DNA from: Spirochaetaceae bacterium
GTDB taxonomy: Bacteria; Spirochaetota; Spirochaetia; SZUA-6; Bin103
DNA length: 64,000 nucleotides
Reading direction: 5' to 3'
Assembly (NCBI GenBank): GCA_028820215.1
Contig: JAPPKD010000050.1
Location: 6,074 to 70,073 of the forward strand
Part shown: positions 25,949 to 35,281 of the stretch, in pieces
Position numbering within the stretch: the first letter of the stretch is position 1
How the letters are laid out: each line of letters begins with the position of its first letter
Made by a program: the position numbers and the translations under genes
Notes under the pieces: model-generated
Seen by the model: only the letters and a program-made list of their open reading frames with translations
What the model was told of the DNA's origin: nothing
The model's database searches: none

Positions 25949-27103
25949 ATGACCGCCGACCGCGTCGCCGACGGCTCCACGCCGCTCGCCCCCGACTTCG
26001 GCGTCAGCCTGACGCCCGCCGAGTTCGAGGAACGCTTTCTCACGCTGCACAAGGAGCTCTTCGCGTCCGACACGCAAGGGTTCGACGAGGTCACCGTGCA
26101 CGCCTACGCGCCGCCGTCCGGAAGCTACCAGGTCGATCACTGCTTCTTTCACGATGGGCGGAATCTGCACCTGTACTACGTGACCGGCGACATGCGGAAC
26201 ACCGAGGCGTGGATCGCCGCCTATCGCGCGGGCGACTACGAGAAGGCGAACGAGGTCTGCCTGGAGCCGGGATGCGGCCACGCCGTGGGTCCCGACCTGT
26301 TCAACCTGCAGTACCGCGACACGCTGCTGTTCGAGCCGGAGGGCCGCTTCGACCTTGCCAGCCGCTCCAACGCGCAGGTGTTCGACTTCGACGCCGGCGG
26401 CCCGCGCCGTTACGGGCTGCTCTACGGGGTGCGCGGCGGCGGGGCGGACGGCACGCCCTTCGTGGGCTTCAACCTCACGTGGTCGCCGGACCTGGAGACC
26501 TGGGCCGCCGGCGACGTCAATCCCGTGTGGGGGCCGCCGGCGTGGTGCAAGGAGGGCTCGACCTGCAAGGACGCTCACGTCATGCGATTCGGGGACCGCT
26601 ACCTTCTCTATTACATCGCCATGGACCGGCATGGGTACGCCTGCATCGCACTGGCGAGCACCGGCGACTGGCGGACGATCGACGATCACGGCGTGGTGCT
26701 GGCCCTGCCGCCGTCGCTGCGCGGCACCATGGGGATCGAGTCGCCGTTCGTGCTGCACCGGGACGGCATGTGGCACCTGTTCTACACCTACGGCGAGGGG
26801 CTCCATCACGCCGTCAGCCCGTCGCCGGGTGGGTTCGTCGCCGCGCGCGGCAACACCTGGGACGTGGGCACCGGCGCCTACCTGATGGGGCCGTACCATG
26901 CGACCGAGATCGTCGAGCAGGACGGCCGCACCTACCTGACCACCGACCGCAAGGAGTACACGCGCAAGCTCAACCGCGTCGCCGGAGTGCTGCGCTACCG
27001 CGGCTCGTACGAGGACGAGAAGACTCTGGAAGAGGGTATCTACGTCGCCGAGATCGAGTGGCACGGCGACCGGCCCGTGCTGCGCAAGCCGCGGCGGCCA
27101 TAG
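25949..27103 (+). CDS. Five-bladed beta-propeller glycoside hydrolase-like protein (GH32/43-like)
   Basis: 384 residues, cytoplasmic by lack of a signal. Blades carry repeated aromatic and acidic strands: YQVDHCFFHDGRNLHLYYVT, FVGFNLTWSPDLETW, DAHVMRFGDRYLLYYIAMD and GIESPFVLHRDGMWHLFYTY. These resemble the GH43/GH32 clan, in which Asp/Asp/Glu line the central channel. Whether it hydrolyses a glycan is unproven. It differs in length from the four ~475-507-residue propeller proteins later in the window but has the same general architecture. It starts 25 bp after the fused ATPase gene and is followed by deacetylase and sulfatase genes, so a glycan-processing operon is likely. Confidence 0.6.
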   Translation: MTADRVADGSTPLAPDFGVSLTPAEFEERFLTLHKELFASDTQGFDEVTVHAYAPPSGSYQVDHCFFHDGRNLHLYYVTGDMRNTEAWIAAYRAGDYEKANEVCLEPGCGHAVGPDLFNLQYRDTLLFEPEGRFDLASRSNAQVFDFDAGGPRRYGLLYGVRGGGADGTPFVGFNLTWSPDLETWAAGDVNPVWGPPAWCKEGSTCKDAHVMRFGDRYLLYYIAMDRHGYACIALASTGDWRTIDDHGVVLALPPSLRGTMGIESPFVLHRDGMWHLFYTYGEGLHHAVSPSPGGFVAARGNTWDVGTGAYLMGPYHATEIVEQDGRTYLTTDRKEYTRKLNRVAGVLRYRGSYEDEKTLEEGIYVAEIEWHGDRPVLRKPRRP

Positions 27104-27130
27104 CCCCCTGTCCTCTGGAGACTCATCCGG

Positions 27131-28042
27131 ATGGAGCTGGTCCTCAGCTATACCGCCGGCACGGCCGCGGCGGCCGGCAAGCTCGCGGCCATCCTGAACG
27201 TGCACCGGGTCCGGTGTGCGCCGGCCACCGTCTTCGTGGCCGGCCGGATCGCGGAGACCGAGCGCGAGGATTTGCTGCCGGCGATCGATGCGGCCGGCGA
27301 CCTGGCCGACGTGAACACCGCCACCTACCGTCATGCGCGCGTGTTGCGCAAGCCGCCGTGGTCGGTGCCGCAGCCCTCCGACCGGCTGATCGCGGAGGAG
27401 ATCACGCGCGGCGCCCTGGCGGTGCGCGAAGCCCTCGACCGACCCTGCCGCGGCGTGCGGCCCGCCGAAGGGGCGGGCGCCGGCTTCAGGGGCTTGGCCG
27501 CGAACCTCTCGGCGATGCGAGATGCCGGGCTGCGATGGTCGTCCGCCTACGTGCGCTCGACCTACGGGGACACCGCGCCCGGAGATCTGTGCGGCCCGTT
27601 CCGCTATGCCGACGACGGGTACCCCGACCTGCTGGAGCTCCCCGCGCACGGCTGGCCGGATGCGGCGCTCAAGGCGAACGGCGGCGCCGGCGCCCAGCAG
27701 CGCATCGTGCGCTGGCCGAGCCCCTTCGCCTATCCGGATGGACTGGTCGAGACGCCAGAGGAGGAGCTCGCCGTGCACGGCGCCACGATCGCCGCCGCAC
27801 GCAGCGCTGGCGTGCCGTACTGCTGCCTGGCCTTCGACGCCGACTCCACGGTCCGGCCCCAGGACCCGGAAGCGCGCGTGATCGACCTGCTGATCGACCA
27901 CGCCGCCGCCGAGGGCCTGGCGCTCACCACCCTCGACGAGCTGGCGGGGCGCTTCGCGGTCGCCGACCCGGCAGCCCTCGCCACCCCCGAACTGCCTCCG
28001 AGCCGCGCGGCCGACTTCGACCCGGGCACCCTGTTCGCCTGA
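27131..28042 (+). CDS. NodB-like (polysaccharide deacetylase fold) protein with a lost active site
   Basis: 303 residues, exactly the length of its downstream neighbour and alignable to it throughout (for example DRPCRG, GAGAGF, LLELPAHGWPDA, VRWPSPFAYP, LVETPEEE). The catalytic Asp8 of the neighbour is Thr here (SYTAG against TYDTE), the first His of the HxxxH metal site is Ala (ATYRH against HTWSH), and the late histidine motif FHPW is FDAD. It therefore probably cannot bind metal or hydrolyse acetyl groups and may be a structural partner or regulator. Its stop overlaps the next start (TGATG). Confidence 0.75.
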   Translation: MELVLSYTAGTAAAAGKLAAILNVHRVRCAPATVFVAGRIAETEREDLLPAIDAAGDLADVNTATYRHARVLRKPPWSVPQPSDRLIAEEITRGALAVREALDRPCRGVRPAEGAGAGFRGLAANLSAMRDAGLRWSSAYVRSTYGDTAPGDLCGPFRYADDGYPDLLELPAHGWPDAALKANGGAGAQQRIVRWPSPFAYPDGLVETPEEELAVHGATIAAARSAGVPYCCLAFDADSTVRPQDPEARVIDLLIDHAAAEGLALTTLDELAGRFAVADPAALATPELPPSRAADFDPGTLFA

Positions 28043-28953
28043 TGCGCGTCGTCTTCACCTACGACACCGAGGAGCCGGGCCTGTGCATCCCGGCGCTGCG
28101 GGTGATCACCCGCGTGCACCGGCGGTTCGACGCGCCGATGACGCTGTTCGTGGTGGGCGAGCTGGCCGCCGGCGCGGAGGGGCCGGCGCTCAGGCGCCTG
28201 CTCGACGAGACGCCGGACCTGCACGACGTGAACAGCCACACCTGGAGCCACTCGCGGCTGATCTGCAAGAACCCGTGGTCGCTGCCGGTTCCCACGCCGG
28301 AGTTCATCCATGACGAGACCGCGCGCGGCGTGGCGGCGATCCGCGACCGGTTCGACCGGCCCTGCCGGGGCTTTCGCCCCCGCTCCGGAGCCGGCTGCGG
28401 CTTTCGCGGCTGCCCGGAGAACCTCTTCGCGCTGCGCGCCGCCGGTTGCGAGTGGAGCTCCGCCTACCTCAAGTCGGCCTTCGAGGACTCGCTGCCCGGC
28501 GACCTGCACGGGCCGTTCAGCTACGCCGACGACGGCTACGACGACCTGTTGGAGCTCCCCGGGCACGGCTGGCAGGATGCGCTGGTCAAGGACTACGGGC
28601 GCGGCCTGCAGTACGCGGTGCGCTGGCCGTCGCCGTTCGCCTACCCGCAGCGCCTGGTGGAGACCCCAGCCGAGGAGTTCGCCGTGCACCGGCGGACGCT
28701 GGATGCCGCGGAGGAGGCCGGCCTGCCGTTCTGCTGCTTCGTGTTCCACCCGTGGACGATGATCCGCCGCCAGGACCCCGACGGCGAGTGCATCGACCTG
28801 CTGCTGCGGCTTGCGCGCGAGCGGGGCCACGAGGTCACGACCCTGGACGCCGAGGCGCGCCGCTGCCGGGAGCGGCCGGACCTGCTTTCGCCGGCGCCGC
28901 CGATTCCGCCGCAGCGCACGCGCGGCTACGATGTCGCCCGACACTTCGCCTGA
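28042..28953 (+). CDS. Polysaccharide deacetylase-like (NodB homology) protein
   Basis: 303 residues. Motif 1 VFTYDTEEPG (Asp8), motif 2 SHTWSH (His66, His70), motif 3 FRPRSGAG and a C-terminal VFHPW keep the metal- and acid/base-type residues of carbohydrate esterase family 4, though motif 1 has TYDTE rather than the usual TFDDG. Substrate is unknown; deacetylation of a glycan is the family activity. No signal peptide. It is co-translated with the degenerate paralogue before it and followed 16 bp later by a sulfatase gene. Confidence 0.8.
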   Translation: MRVVFTYDTEEPGLCIPALRVITRVHRRFDAPMTLFVVGELAAGAEGPALRRLLDETPDLHDVNSHTWSHSRLICKNPWSLPVPTPEFIHDETARGVAAIRDRFDRPCRGFRPRSGAGCGFRGCPENLFALRAAGCEWSSAYLKSAFEDSLPGDLHGPFSYADDGYDDLLELPGHGWQDALVKDYGRGLQYAVRWPSPFAYPQRLVETPAEEFAVHRRTLDAAEEAGLPFCCFVFHPWTMIRRQDPDGECIDLLLRLARERGHEVTTLDAEARRCRERPDLLSPAPPIPPQRTRGYDVARHFA

Positions 28954-28969
28954 GGCCGAGGCCCCGACC

Positions 28970-30361
28970 ATGAGCGACCGCCCCAATGTCATCGTCTTCT
29001 TCACCGATCAGCAGCGCTGGGACACCACCGGCATCCACGGCAACCCTGCCGGCCTGACCCCCAACTTCGACCGCTTCGCCGCGCGCGGCACGCACCTCGC
29101 CCACACGTTCACCTGCCAGCCGGTGTGCGGGCCGGCCCGCTCCTGCCTGCAGACCGGCCTCTACGCCACCGAGACCGGCGTGTTCCGCAACGCGATCACC
29201 CTCGACCCGGCCCTGCCCACGCTGCCGGATCACTTCCACGGCGCCGGCTACGACACCGCCTACATCGGCAAGTGGCACCTGGCGCCGCGCGGCTGCATCG
29301 GCCCGGTGGCGGCCGAGCACCGCGGCCGGTACGACTACTGGCTTGCCTCCAACGTGCTGGAGTACACCTCGGACGCGTACCGAACGACTCTGTACGACGG
29401 GGACGAGCGGCCCGTGGAGCTGCCCGGCTACCGGGTGGATGCGCTGGCCGACGCCGCCATCCGGTACCTGGACGGCTGCGACGGCGGGCCGCGCGACCGG
29501 CCGTTCCTGCTGTTCCTCTCCTTCATCGAGCCGCACCACCAGAACCACCGCGACGACTATCCCGCCCCCGACGGCTACGAGGAGCGATACACCGGCGCCT
29601 GGGTGCCACCCGACCTGGCGGCGCTCGGCGGCAGCACGCAGCAGCACCTGCCCGGCTACTACGGCATGGTCAAGCGGCTGGACGAGGCGTTCGGCCGTGT
29701 GCTCGATGCGCTCGGCAGCCTCGGGCTCGCCGACGACACGGTGGTGCTTTTCACCTCCGACCACGGCAACCACTTCAAGACGCGCAACGGCGAGTACAAG
29801 CGCGCCTGCCACGAGTCGTCGATCCGCGTGCCGACCGCCATCGGCGGCCCCGGCTTCGACGGCGGCGGCCGTGTCGAGGAGCTGGTCAGCCTGATCGACC
29901 TGGCGCCGACGCTGCTGGACGCCGCCGGCATCGAGGTGCCGGCGGCGATGCAGGGCCGCTCGGTGCTGCCGCTGGCCGGCGCCGGCCCGGTCGATCCCGC
30001 GTGGCCGGATCAGGTCTTCGTGCAGATCTCGGAGTCCCAGGTCGGCCGCGCGCTGCGGACGAAGCGCTGGAAGTACTCGGTGAGCGCTCCCGGCGTGAGC
30101 GGCGGCCAGGTGCCGGCGGCGGACCGCTACGTCGAGGAGTTCCTCTACGACCTGCGCGCCGACCGCTACGAGCTGTGCAACCTGGCCGGCAACCCCAGGC
30201 ACGCCGAGGTGGCGTCCCTGCTCCGGCAGCGGCTGCTCGGCTGCATCCGCGACGTAGAGGGCAGGGAGCCGGCCATTGAGCCGGCGGCAGCCGAGCGCCG
30301 GCTCTCCGGGCAGATCAACCCGGAGCCCGCCGACCTGGAGAAGCTGCGCCTGCCGGACTGA
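28970..30361 (+). CDS. Type I (formylglycine) sulfatase
   Basis: 463 residues. Metal-binding start NVIVFFTDQQRWDT, sulfatase signature CGPARSCLQTG with Cys53 as the formylglycine precursor (CxPxR satisfied), TAYIGKWHLAP, and VVLFTSDHGNH near the middle, then KRACHESSIRVPT. No signal peptide is visible, so desulfation would occur in the cytoplasm on imported sugars. A formylglycine-generating enzyme or anSME is needed but is not in the window. Choline-sulfatase and glycan-sulfatase branches share these motifs. The deacetylase context favours a glycan. Confidence 0.9.
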   Translation: MSDRPNVIVFFTDQQRWDTTGIHGNPAGLTPNFDRFAARGTHLAHTFTCQPVCGPARSCLQTGLYATETGVFRNAITLDPALPTLPDHFHGAGYDTAYIGKWHLAPRGCIGPVAAEHRGRYDYWLASNVLEYTSDAYRTTLYDGDERPVELPGYRVDALADAAIRYLDGCDGGPRDRPFLLFLSFIEPHHQNHRDDYPAPDGYEERYTGAWVPPDLAALGGSTQQHLPGYYGMVKRLDEAFGRVLDALGSLGLADDTVVLFTSDHGNHFKTRNGEYKRACHESSIRVPTAIGGPGFDGGGRVEELVSLIDLAPTLLDAAGIEVPAAMQGRSVLPLAGAGPVDPAWPDQVFVQISESQVGRALRTKRWKYSVSAPGVSGGQVPAADRYVEEFLYDLRADRYELCNLAGNPRHAEVASLLRQRLLGCIRDVEGREPAIEPAAAERRLSGQINPEPADLEKLRLPD

Positions 30362-30436
30362 GTGCGCGGCTCGGATGAACGAGCCCGTTGTTGACAGAGG
30401 AATCGGGCGCGCCGACACTTCCGAACGGAAGCTGAC

Positions 30437-31094
30437 ATGGCCATCGCGGTTGCCTCTGAACAGTCCGACGGACTGCGCGTCGTCACGCGCGACGACTGCA
30501 CGCTCGCCGACTTGTCCGCGTTGCAGGGGTACTGGACCCAGGCGCAGTACCTCAAGCTGACAAATGACGGCAATCGCCTGATCGAGTTCACCGACGGACG
30601 CATCGAGTTCCTGCCCATGCCCACGCAACGACATCAAGCGATCCTGCGGTTCCTGTTTCGGGCGCTGGATTCTCTGGTTCGCAACCGTGGCGGGGAGGTG
30701 TTCTTTCGCTCCCTTGCGCCTTCGTGTCCGCGACGGCAAGTTCCGCGAGCCCGACCTGCTGTTGGTCCACGACGCCCAGGACCCTCGCTGTCGGGACGAC
30801 TATTGGCTCGGTGCAGACGTGGTCATGGAGGTGATCAGTCCCGACAACCCGGACCGGGACATCGTCGACAAGCGCATGGACTACGCCGAGGCGGGGATCC
30901 CCGAGTACTGGATCGTCAACCCCATGGACGAGACCGTGACCGTGCTCGTCCTTGCGGGCGGAGAATACCGGGAACACGGCGTATTCCGACCGGGAGAGCA
31001 CGCCGCTTCGTCGGGGTTGCCCGGCTTCTCGGTCGACGTGCGGGAGACGTTCGACGCGGCATCACCGCGAACCGGTGGACGGGAGCATCGCTGA
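30437..31094 (+). pseudogene. Uma2-family (DUF820) PD-(D/E)XK nuclease gene, frameshifted
   Basis: Two overlapping frames together make one Uma2 protein. Frame 1 from ATG 30437 (GGAAG 5 nt upstream) gives YLKLTNDGNRLIEFTDGRIE and ILRFLFRALDSL up to GEVFF. The other frame supplies APLRLRVRDGKFREPDLLLV, ADVVMEVISPDNPDRD and DYAEAGIPEYWIVNP with the EPD...EVxS...K active-site series. The switch is in the T/C-rich stretch near 30701-30712; one extra base explains it. It could be a true pseudogene or an assembly error. Uma2 proteins are abundant in cyanobacteria and other large genomes, and their function is poorly known. Confidence 0.8.
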
Positions 31095-31140
31095 CCGACC
31101 GAACAGCTCGTAAGGATCGCGAGTCTGATGGCGGCTCGCC

Positions 31141-32538
31141 ATGCTGCTGACGATCTCCACCACGCACCGGCCGGCGACCGACCTGGGGTACCTGCTGCAC
31201 AAGCACCCGGACCGGGTGCAGGCGTTCGAGCTGCCCTTCGGGGCCGCGCACGTGTTCTATCCGGAAGCCGGCGAGGACTGCTGCACGGCGGCGTTGCTGC
31301 TCGACGTGGATCCCATCGCTCTCGTGCGCAGGCGCGGCGGCGGGCTGCTTCGGCACTACATCAACGACCGTCCCTACGTGGCCTCGTCGCTGCTGAGCGT
31401 CGCGATCGCGCAGGTGTTCGGGAGCGCGCTCGGCGGGCGCAGCAAGGAGCGGCCGGAGCTGGCGGCGCAGGCGCTGCCACTCACGGCCACCGTCGCCGCA
31501 CTGCCGTGTCGCGGAGGCGAGGCGGCGGTGCGCCGCCTGTTCGAGCCGCTGGGCTACCGGGTCGACCTGGAGGATCCCGAGGCGGACCGGCCGCCCGACG
31601 ACTGGGAGCGCGGCCCGTACCGCAACCTCACGCTCTCGGGGCAGCAGCCGCTGGCCGCGCTGCTGGCGCACCTGTACGTCCTGATCCCGGTGCTCGACGA
31701 CGACAAGCACTACTACGTCGGTGAGGACGAGCTGGAGAAGCTGCTGCGGCGCGGCGAAGGCTGGCTGGCCGACCATCCCGAGCGCGGGTTCATCACCGGG
31801 CGATACCTGCGTCATCAGCGCCGGTTGACGCGCGAGGCGATCGCGAGGCTTACCGAAGGCGAGGGGGAGGGCGACGCCGATCCCGGCGCCACGCCGTGGC
31901 GGGACCCCGGCGAGGATTCCATCGAGATGCCGATCCGGCTGCATGACCTGCGGCTGGAGGCGGTGAAGACCGTCCTCCGCGAGCACGGCGCGGCGCGCGT
32001 GCTGGATCTGGGCTGCGGCGAGGGCCGGCTGCTGCAGAAGCTCCTGGGCGTCGGCCAGATCCGGGAGATCGTCGGCATGGACGTGTCGGCGCGCTCGCTC
32101 GAGATCGCCGCGCAGCGCCTGAAGCTGGCGGCGCTCCCCGAGCGGCAACGGGAACGGATCCGGCTCCTGCACGGCGCGCTGACCTACCGCGACGCCCGCT
32201 TGGCAGGCTACGACGCGGCGGCGGCGGTCGAGGTGGTCGAGCACCTCGACCCGGATCGGCTTGCCGCGTTCGAGCGCGTGCTGTTCGAGTTCGCGCAGCC
32301 GGCGACCGCGGTCGTCACCACTCCCAACCGGGAGTACAACGTCAACTTCCCGGGCCTGGCCTCCGGAGCGCTGCGGCACCCCGACCATCGCTTCGAGTGG
32401 ACGCGAGCCGAGTTCGCCGCCTGGGCCGAGCGGGTCGCCGGCGCGCACGGCTACCGGGTCACGTTCGAGCCGATAGGCGGCACCGACCCCGAGCACGGCG
32501 CTCCCACGCAGATGGGGATCTTCCGGCGATGCAAGTAG
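31141..32538 (+). CDS. hen1: 3'-terminal RNA ribose 2'-O-methyltransferase Hen1
   Basis: 465 residues, typical for bacterial Hen1. The N-terminal domain starts MLLTISTTHRPATDLGYLLH and includes FELPFGAAHVFYPE. The C-terminal methyltransferase has VLDLGCGEGRLLQKLL, the metal motif EVVEH with a later His in HPDHRFEW, and TTPNREYNV. Hen1 adds a 2'-O-methyl group at the 3' cleavage site of damaged tRNA during repair by Pnkp, so that the repaired RNA resists renewed cleavage. The pnkp start lies 10 nt inside this gene, confirming the two-gene system. Confidence 0.95.
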   Translation: MLLTISTTHRPATDLGYLLHKHPDRVQAFELPFGAAHVFYPEAGEDCCTAALLLDVDPIALVRRRGGGLLRHYINDRPYVASSLLSVAIAQVFGSALGGRSKERPELAAQALPLTATVAALPCRGGEAAVRRLFEPLGYRVDLEDPEADRPPDDWERGPYRNLTLSGQQPLAALLAHLYVLIPVLDDDKHYYVGEDELEKLLRRGEGWLADHPERGFITGRYLRHQRRLTREAIARLTEGEGEGDADPGATPWRDPGEDSIEMPIRLHDLRLEAVKTVLREHGAARVLDLGCGEGRLLQKLLGVGQIREIVGMDVSARSLEIAAQRLKLAALPERQRERIRLLHGALTYRDARLAGYDAAAAVEVVEHLDPDRLAAFERVLFEFAQPATAVVTTPNREYNVNFPGLASGALRHPDHRFEWTRAEFAAWAERVAGAHGYRVTFEPIGGTDPEHGAPTQMGIFRRCK

Positions 32539-35090
32539 CCATCCCCGAGTTCTGCCTGGTGGTACTGATGGGCGCCAGCGGGTCGGGCAAATCGACGTTC
32601 GCCCGTGCGCACTTCGCGCCCACCGAGGTCCTGTCCTCCGACGCCTGCCGCGCCCTGGTGCGCGACGACGAGACGGCCCAGGAAGCCACCGCCGATGCCT
32701 TCGACGTGCTCCACTTCATCGCCCGCAAGCGGCTGGCCGCCCGCCGCCTCACGGTCGTGGACGCCACCAACGTCCGCCCCGAGGACCGCCGGCAGCTCGT
32801 CGCGATCGCCCGCGAGTACCACGCGATGCCGGTGGCGCTGGCCTTCGACATCCCGGAACCGGTCTGCCAGGAGCGCAACCTGGCGCGCGGCGACCGCGCG
32901 ATCGGCCGGCGCGTGATCCGCAACCAGTGCCAGTTGCTGCGCCATTCGCTGCGCCGGCTGCGCCGCGAGGGGTTCCGCGAGCACCGCTTCCGGTCGCCCG
33001 CGGAGGTCGACGCGGCCGTCGTCGAACGCCAGCCGTTGCAGACCGACCGCCGCGCGGACCGCGGGCCGTTCGACATCGTCGGCGATCTGCACGGCTGCTT
33101 CGACGAGCTCCGCGCGCTGCTGGGCGAGCTGGGCTATGCCGTGGAGCGTGGGGAGGAGACGACGGAAGGCCGCTGGCGGATGACCCATCCCGACGGCAGG
33201 CGGCTGATCTTTCTGGGCGACCTGGTGGACCGCGGACCGGCAAGCGCCGCCTGCCTGCGGCTGGTGATGGACGCGGTCGCTGCCGGAACCGCGCTCTGTC
33301 TGCCAGGAAACCACGACGACAAGCTGGGGCGCAAGCTGCGCGGCCGCGACGTGAAGCTGAACCGGTGGCTGGAAGAGACGCTGGAGCAGCTTGCCGCCGA
33401 GCCCCCGGAGTGGCGCGACCGGGTGGCGGAGTTCATCGACTCCCTGGCCAGCCACCACGAGCTGGACGGCGGGCGCCTGGTGGTCGCGCACGCGGGCATG
33501 AAGGAGGAGATGCAGGGGCGCGCCTCGCGGGCGGTGCGCGAGTTCGCCCTGTATGGCGAGACCACCGGCGAGACCGACGAGTTCGGCCTGCCGGTGCGCC
33601 ACGAGTGGGCCGCCGACTATCGCGGCCGGGCACAGGTGGTTTACGGCCATACGCCGGTCCCGGCCGCCGAGTGGCTGAACCGGACCATCTGCCTGGACAC
33701 CGGCTGCGTGTTCGGCGGCCGTCTGACGGCGCTTCGCTACCCGGAGAACGAGCTGGTCTCCGTACCCGCGGCCCGCGTCTACTCCGAGCCCGCCGGCCGG
33801 CAGGTGGCGGCAGACACGGCCGACCTCAGCGCGCAGCAGGCGCACGACGACCTGCTGGACATCGCCGACGTGCAGGGCAAGCGGCACGTCACCACGCGGC
33901 TGCACGGCGGGGTGACCATCCGCGCAGAACAGGCGTCCGCGGCCTTGGAGGTGGTGAGCCGCTTCGCGGTCGACCCGCGCTGGCTCGTCTACCTGCCGCC
34001 CACCATGGCGCCCGGCAATACCACGAACGCCGCCGGCCTGCTGGAGCATCCGGCGGAGGCGTTCGAATTCTATGCCGAGCGCGGCGTCCGCACGGTGGTG
34101 TGCGAGCAGAAGCACATGGGATCGCGTGCCGTCGTCATCGCGTGCCGGGACGAGCGGGCGGCGGTGCGGCGCTTCGGCATCCCGGACGCCGGGATCGGCA
34201 TCGTCTACACCCGCACCGGCCGCCGCTTCTTCGCCGACGCCGCCGTCGAACGGGCGGTCCTGGAGCGCGTGAACGCGGCGCTCGGCGAGCGCGGCTTCTG
34301 GGAGCGGTTCGACACCGACTGGATCTGCCTGGACTGCGAGGTGATGCCATGGTCGGCGAAGGCCGCGGCGCTGCTGCGCGCGCAGTACGGCCCGGTGGCC
34401 AGCGCGTCACGCATCGGCTTGGGCGCCGCGCTGGAGGCGCTGCAGCGGGCCGGCGCGCGCGGCGACGCGACCCGCGAGCTGCTGGAGCGGTATCGCGCAC
34501 GGGCCGGCATGGCGGACGCCTACGCGCGGGCATACCGCCGCTACTGCTGGCCGGTCGCCTCGGTCGACGACCTGCGCATCGCGCCGTTTCACCTGCTGGC
34601 GACCGAGGGCGCCGTCTTCGCCGAACGGGACCACGGCTGGCACATGCAGACCCTCGCCGACCTGTGCGCGGGCCAAGACCAGCTCCTCGAAGCCACGCCG
34701 TTCCGGGTGGTCGACCTCCACGACGAAGCCGCGCGCGACGCAGCGACCGCGTGGTGGGACCAACTCACCGGGGCTGGAGGCGAGGGGATGGTCGTGAAGC
34801 CGTGGGACTTCGCCGCCGTGCACCGGGGGCGCCTGTTGCAGCCGGCGCTGAAGTGCCGCGGCCGCGAGTACCTGCGGATCATCTACGGCCCGGAGTACAC
34901 GGCCGAGGAGCACCTGCAGCGACTGCGCGAGCGCGGCGTCGGGACCAAGCGGTCGCTTGCCGTGCGTCAGTTCGCCCTGGGCATCGAGGGTCTGGAGCGG
35001 TTCGTCGCGCGGGAGCCGCTCCGACGCGTGCACGAGTGCGCGTTCGCCGTGCTCGCCCTGGAATCGGAACCGGTCGACCCGCGCCTGTGA
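32529..35090 (+). CDS. pnkp: Polynucleotide kinase-phosphatase-ligase Pnkp (RNA repair)
   Basis: 853 residues, matching known bacterial Pnkp (~870). Domain order: 5'-kinase with P-loop GASGSGKST (residues 15-23); 2',3'-phosphatase of the metallophosphoesterase fold with GDLHG near 183, GDLVDRGP near 229, GNHDDK near 259 and VAHAGM near 319; C-terminal nucleotidyltransferase/ligase domain with EQKHMGSRA near 526-534, where the Lys is the adenylylation site. With Hen1 it heals and seals ribotoxin-cut RNA. Start ATG 32529 overlaps hen1. No ribotoxin is adjacent, but a MazF-type module and a HepT/MntA module are in the same window. Confidence 0.95.
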   Translation: MQVAIPEFCLVVLMGASGSGKSTFARAHFAPTEVLSSDACRALVRDDETAQEATADAFDVLHFIARKRLAARRLTVVDATNVRPEDRRQLVAIAREYHAMPVALAFDIPEPVCQERNLARGDRAIGRRVIRNQCQLLRHSLRRLRREGFREHRFRSPAEVDAAVVERQPLQTDRRADRGPFDIVGDLHGCFDELRALLGELGYAVERGEETTEGRWRMTHPDGRRLIFLGDLVDRGPASAACLRLVMDAVAAGTALCLPGNHDDKLGRKLRGRDVKLNRWLEETLEQLAAEPPEWRDRVAEFIDSLASHHELDGGRLVVAHAGMKEEMQGRASRAVREFALYGETTGETDEFGLPVRHEWAADYRGRAQVVYGHTPVPAAEWLNRTICLDTGCVFGGRLTALRYPENELVSVPAARVYSEPAGRQVAADTADLSAQQAHDDLLDIADVQGKRHVTTRLHGGVTIRAEQASAALEVVSRFAVDPRWLVYLPPTMAPGNTTNAAGLLEHPAEAFEFYAERGVRTVVCEQKHMGSRAVVIACRDERAAVRRFGIPDAGIGIVYTRTGRRFFADAAVERAVLERVNAALGERGFWERFDTDWICLDCEVMPWSAKAAALLRAQYGPVASASRIGLGAALEALQRAGARGDATRELLERYRARAGMADAYARAYRRYCWPVASVDDLRIAPFHLLATEGAVFAERDHGWHMQTLADLCAGQDQLLEATPFRVVDLHDEAARDAATAWWDQLTGAGGEGMVVKPWDFAAVHRGRLLQPALKCRGREYLRIIYGPEYTAEEHLQRLRERGVGTKRSLAVRQFALGIEGLERFVAREPLRRVHECAFAVLALESEPVDPRL

Positions 35091-35281
35091 CGTCTGCTGG
35101 AACGGACATCGCGCAGTTGACGATCGTCGGGTGTTGAACGGAGTCGGTGCCCCATGACACGGGATCCACACGACGTCGATTGGTCTCCGGTCGTCCACAG
35201 CGATCCCGGAATCTCCGGCGGCGGTTCCGGCCCCGGCAGGTCGTTGGACTGCCTGGACCAAGTCGACCTCCGTGAAATCGC

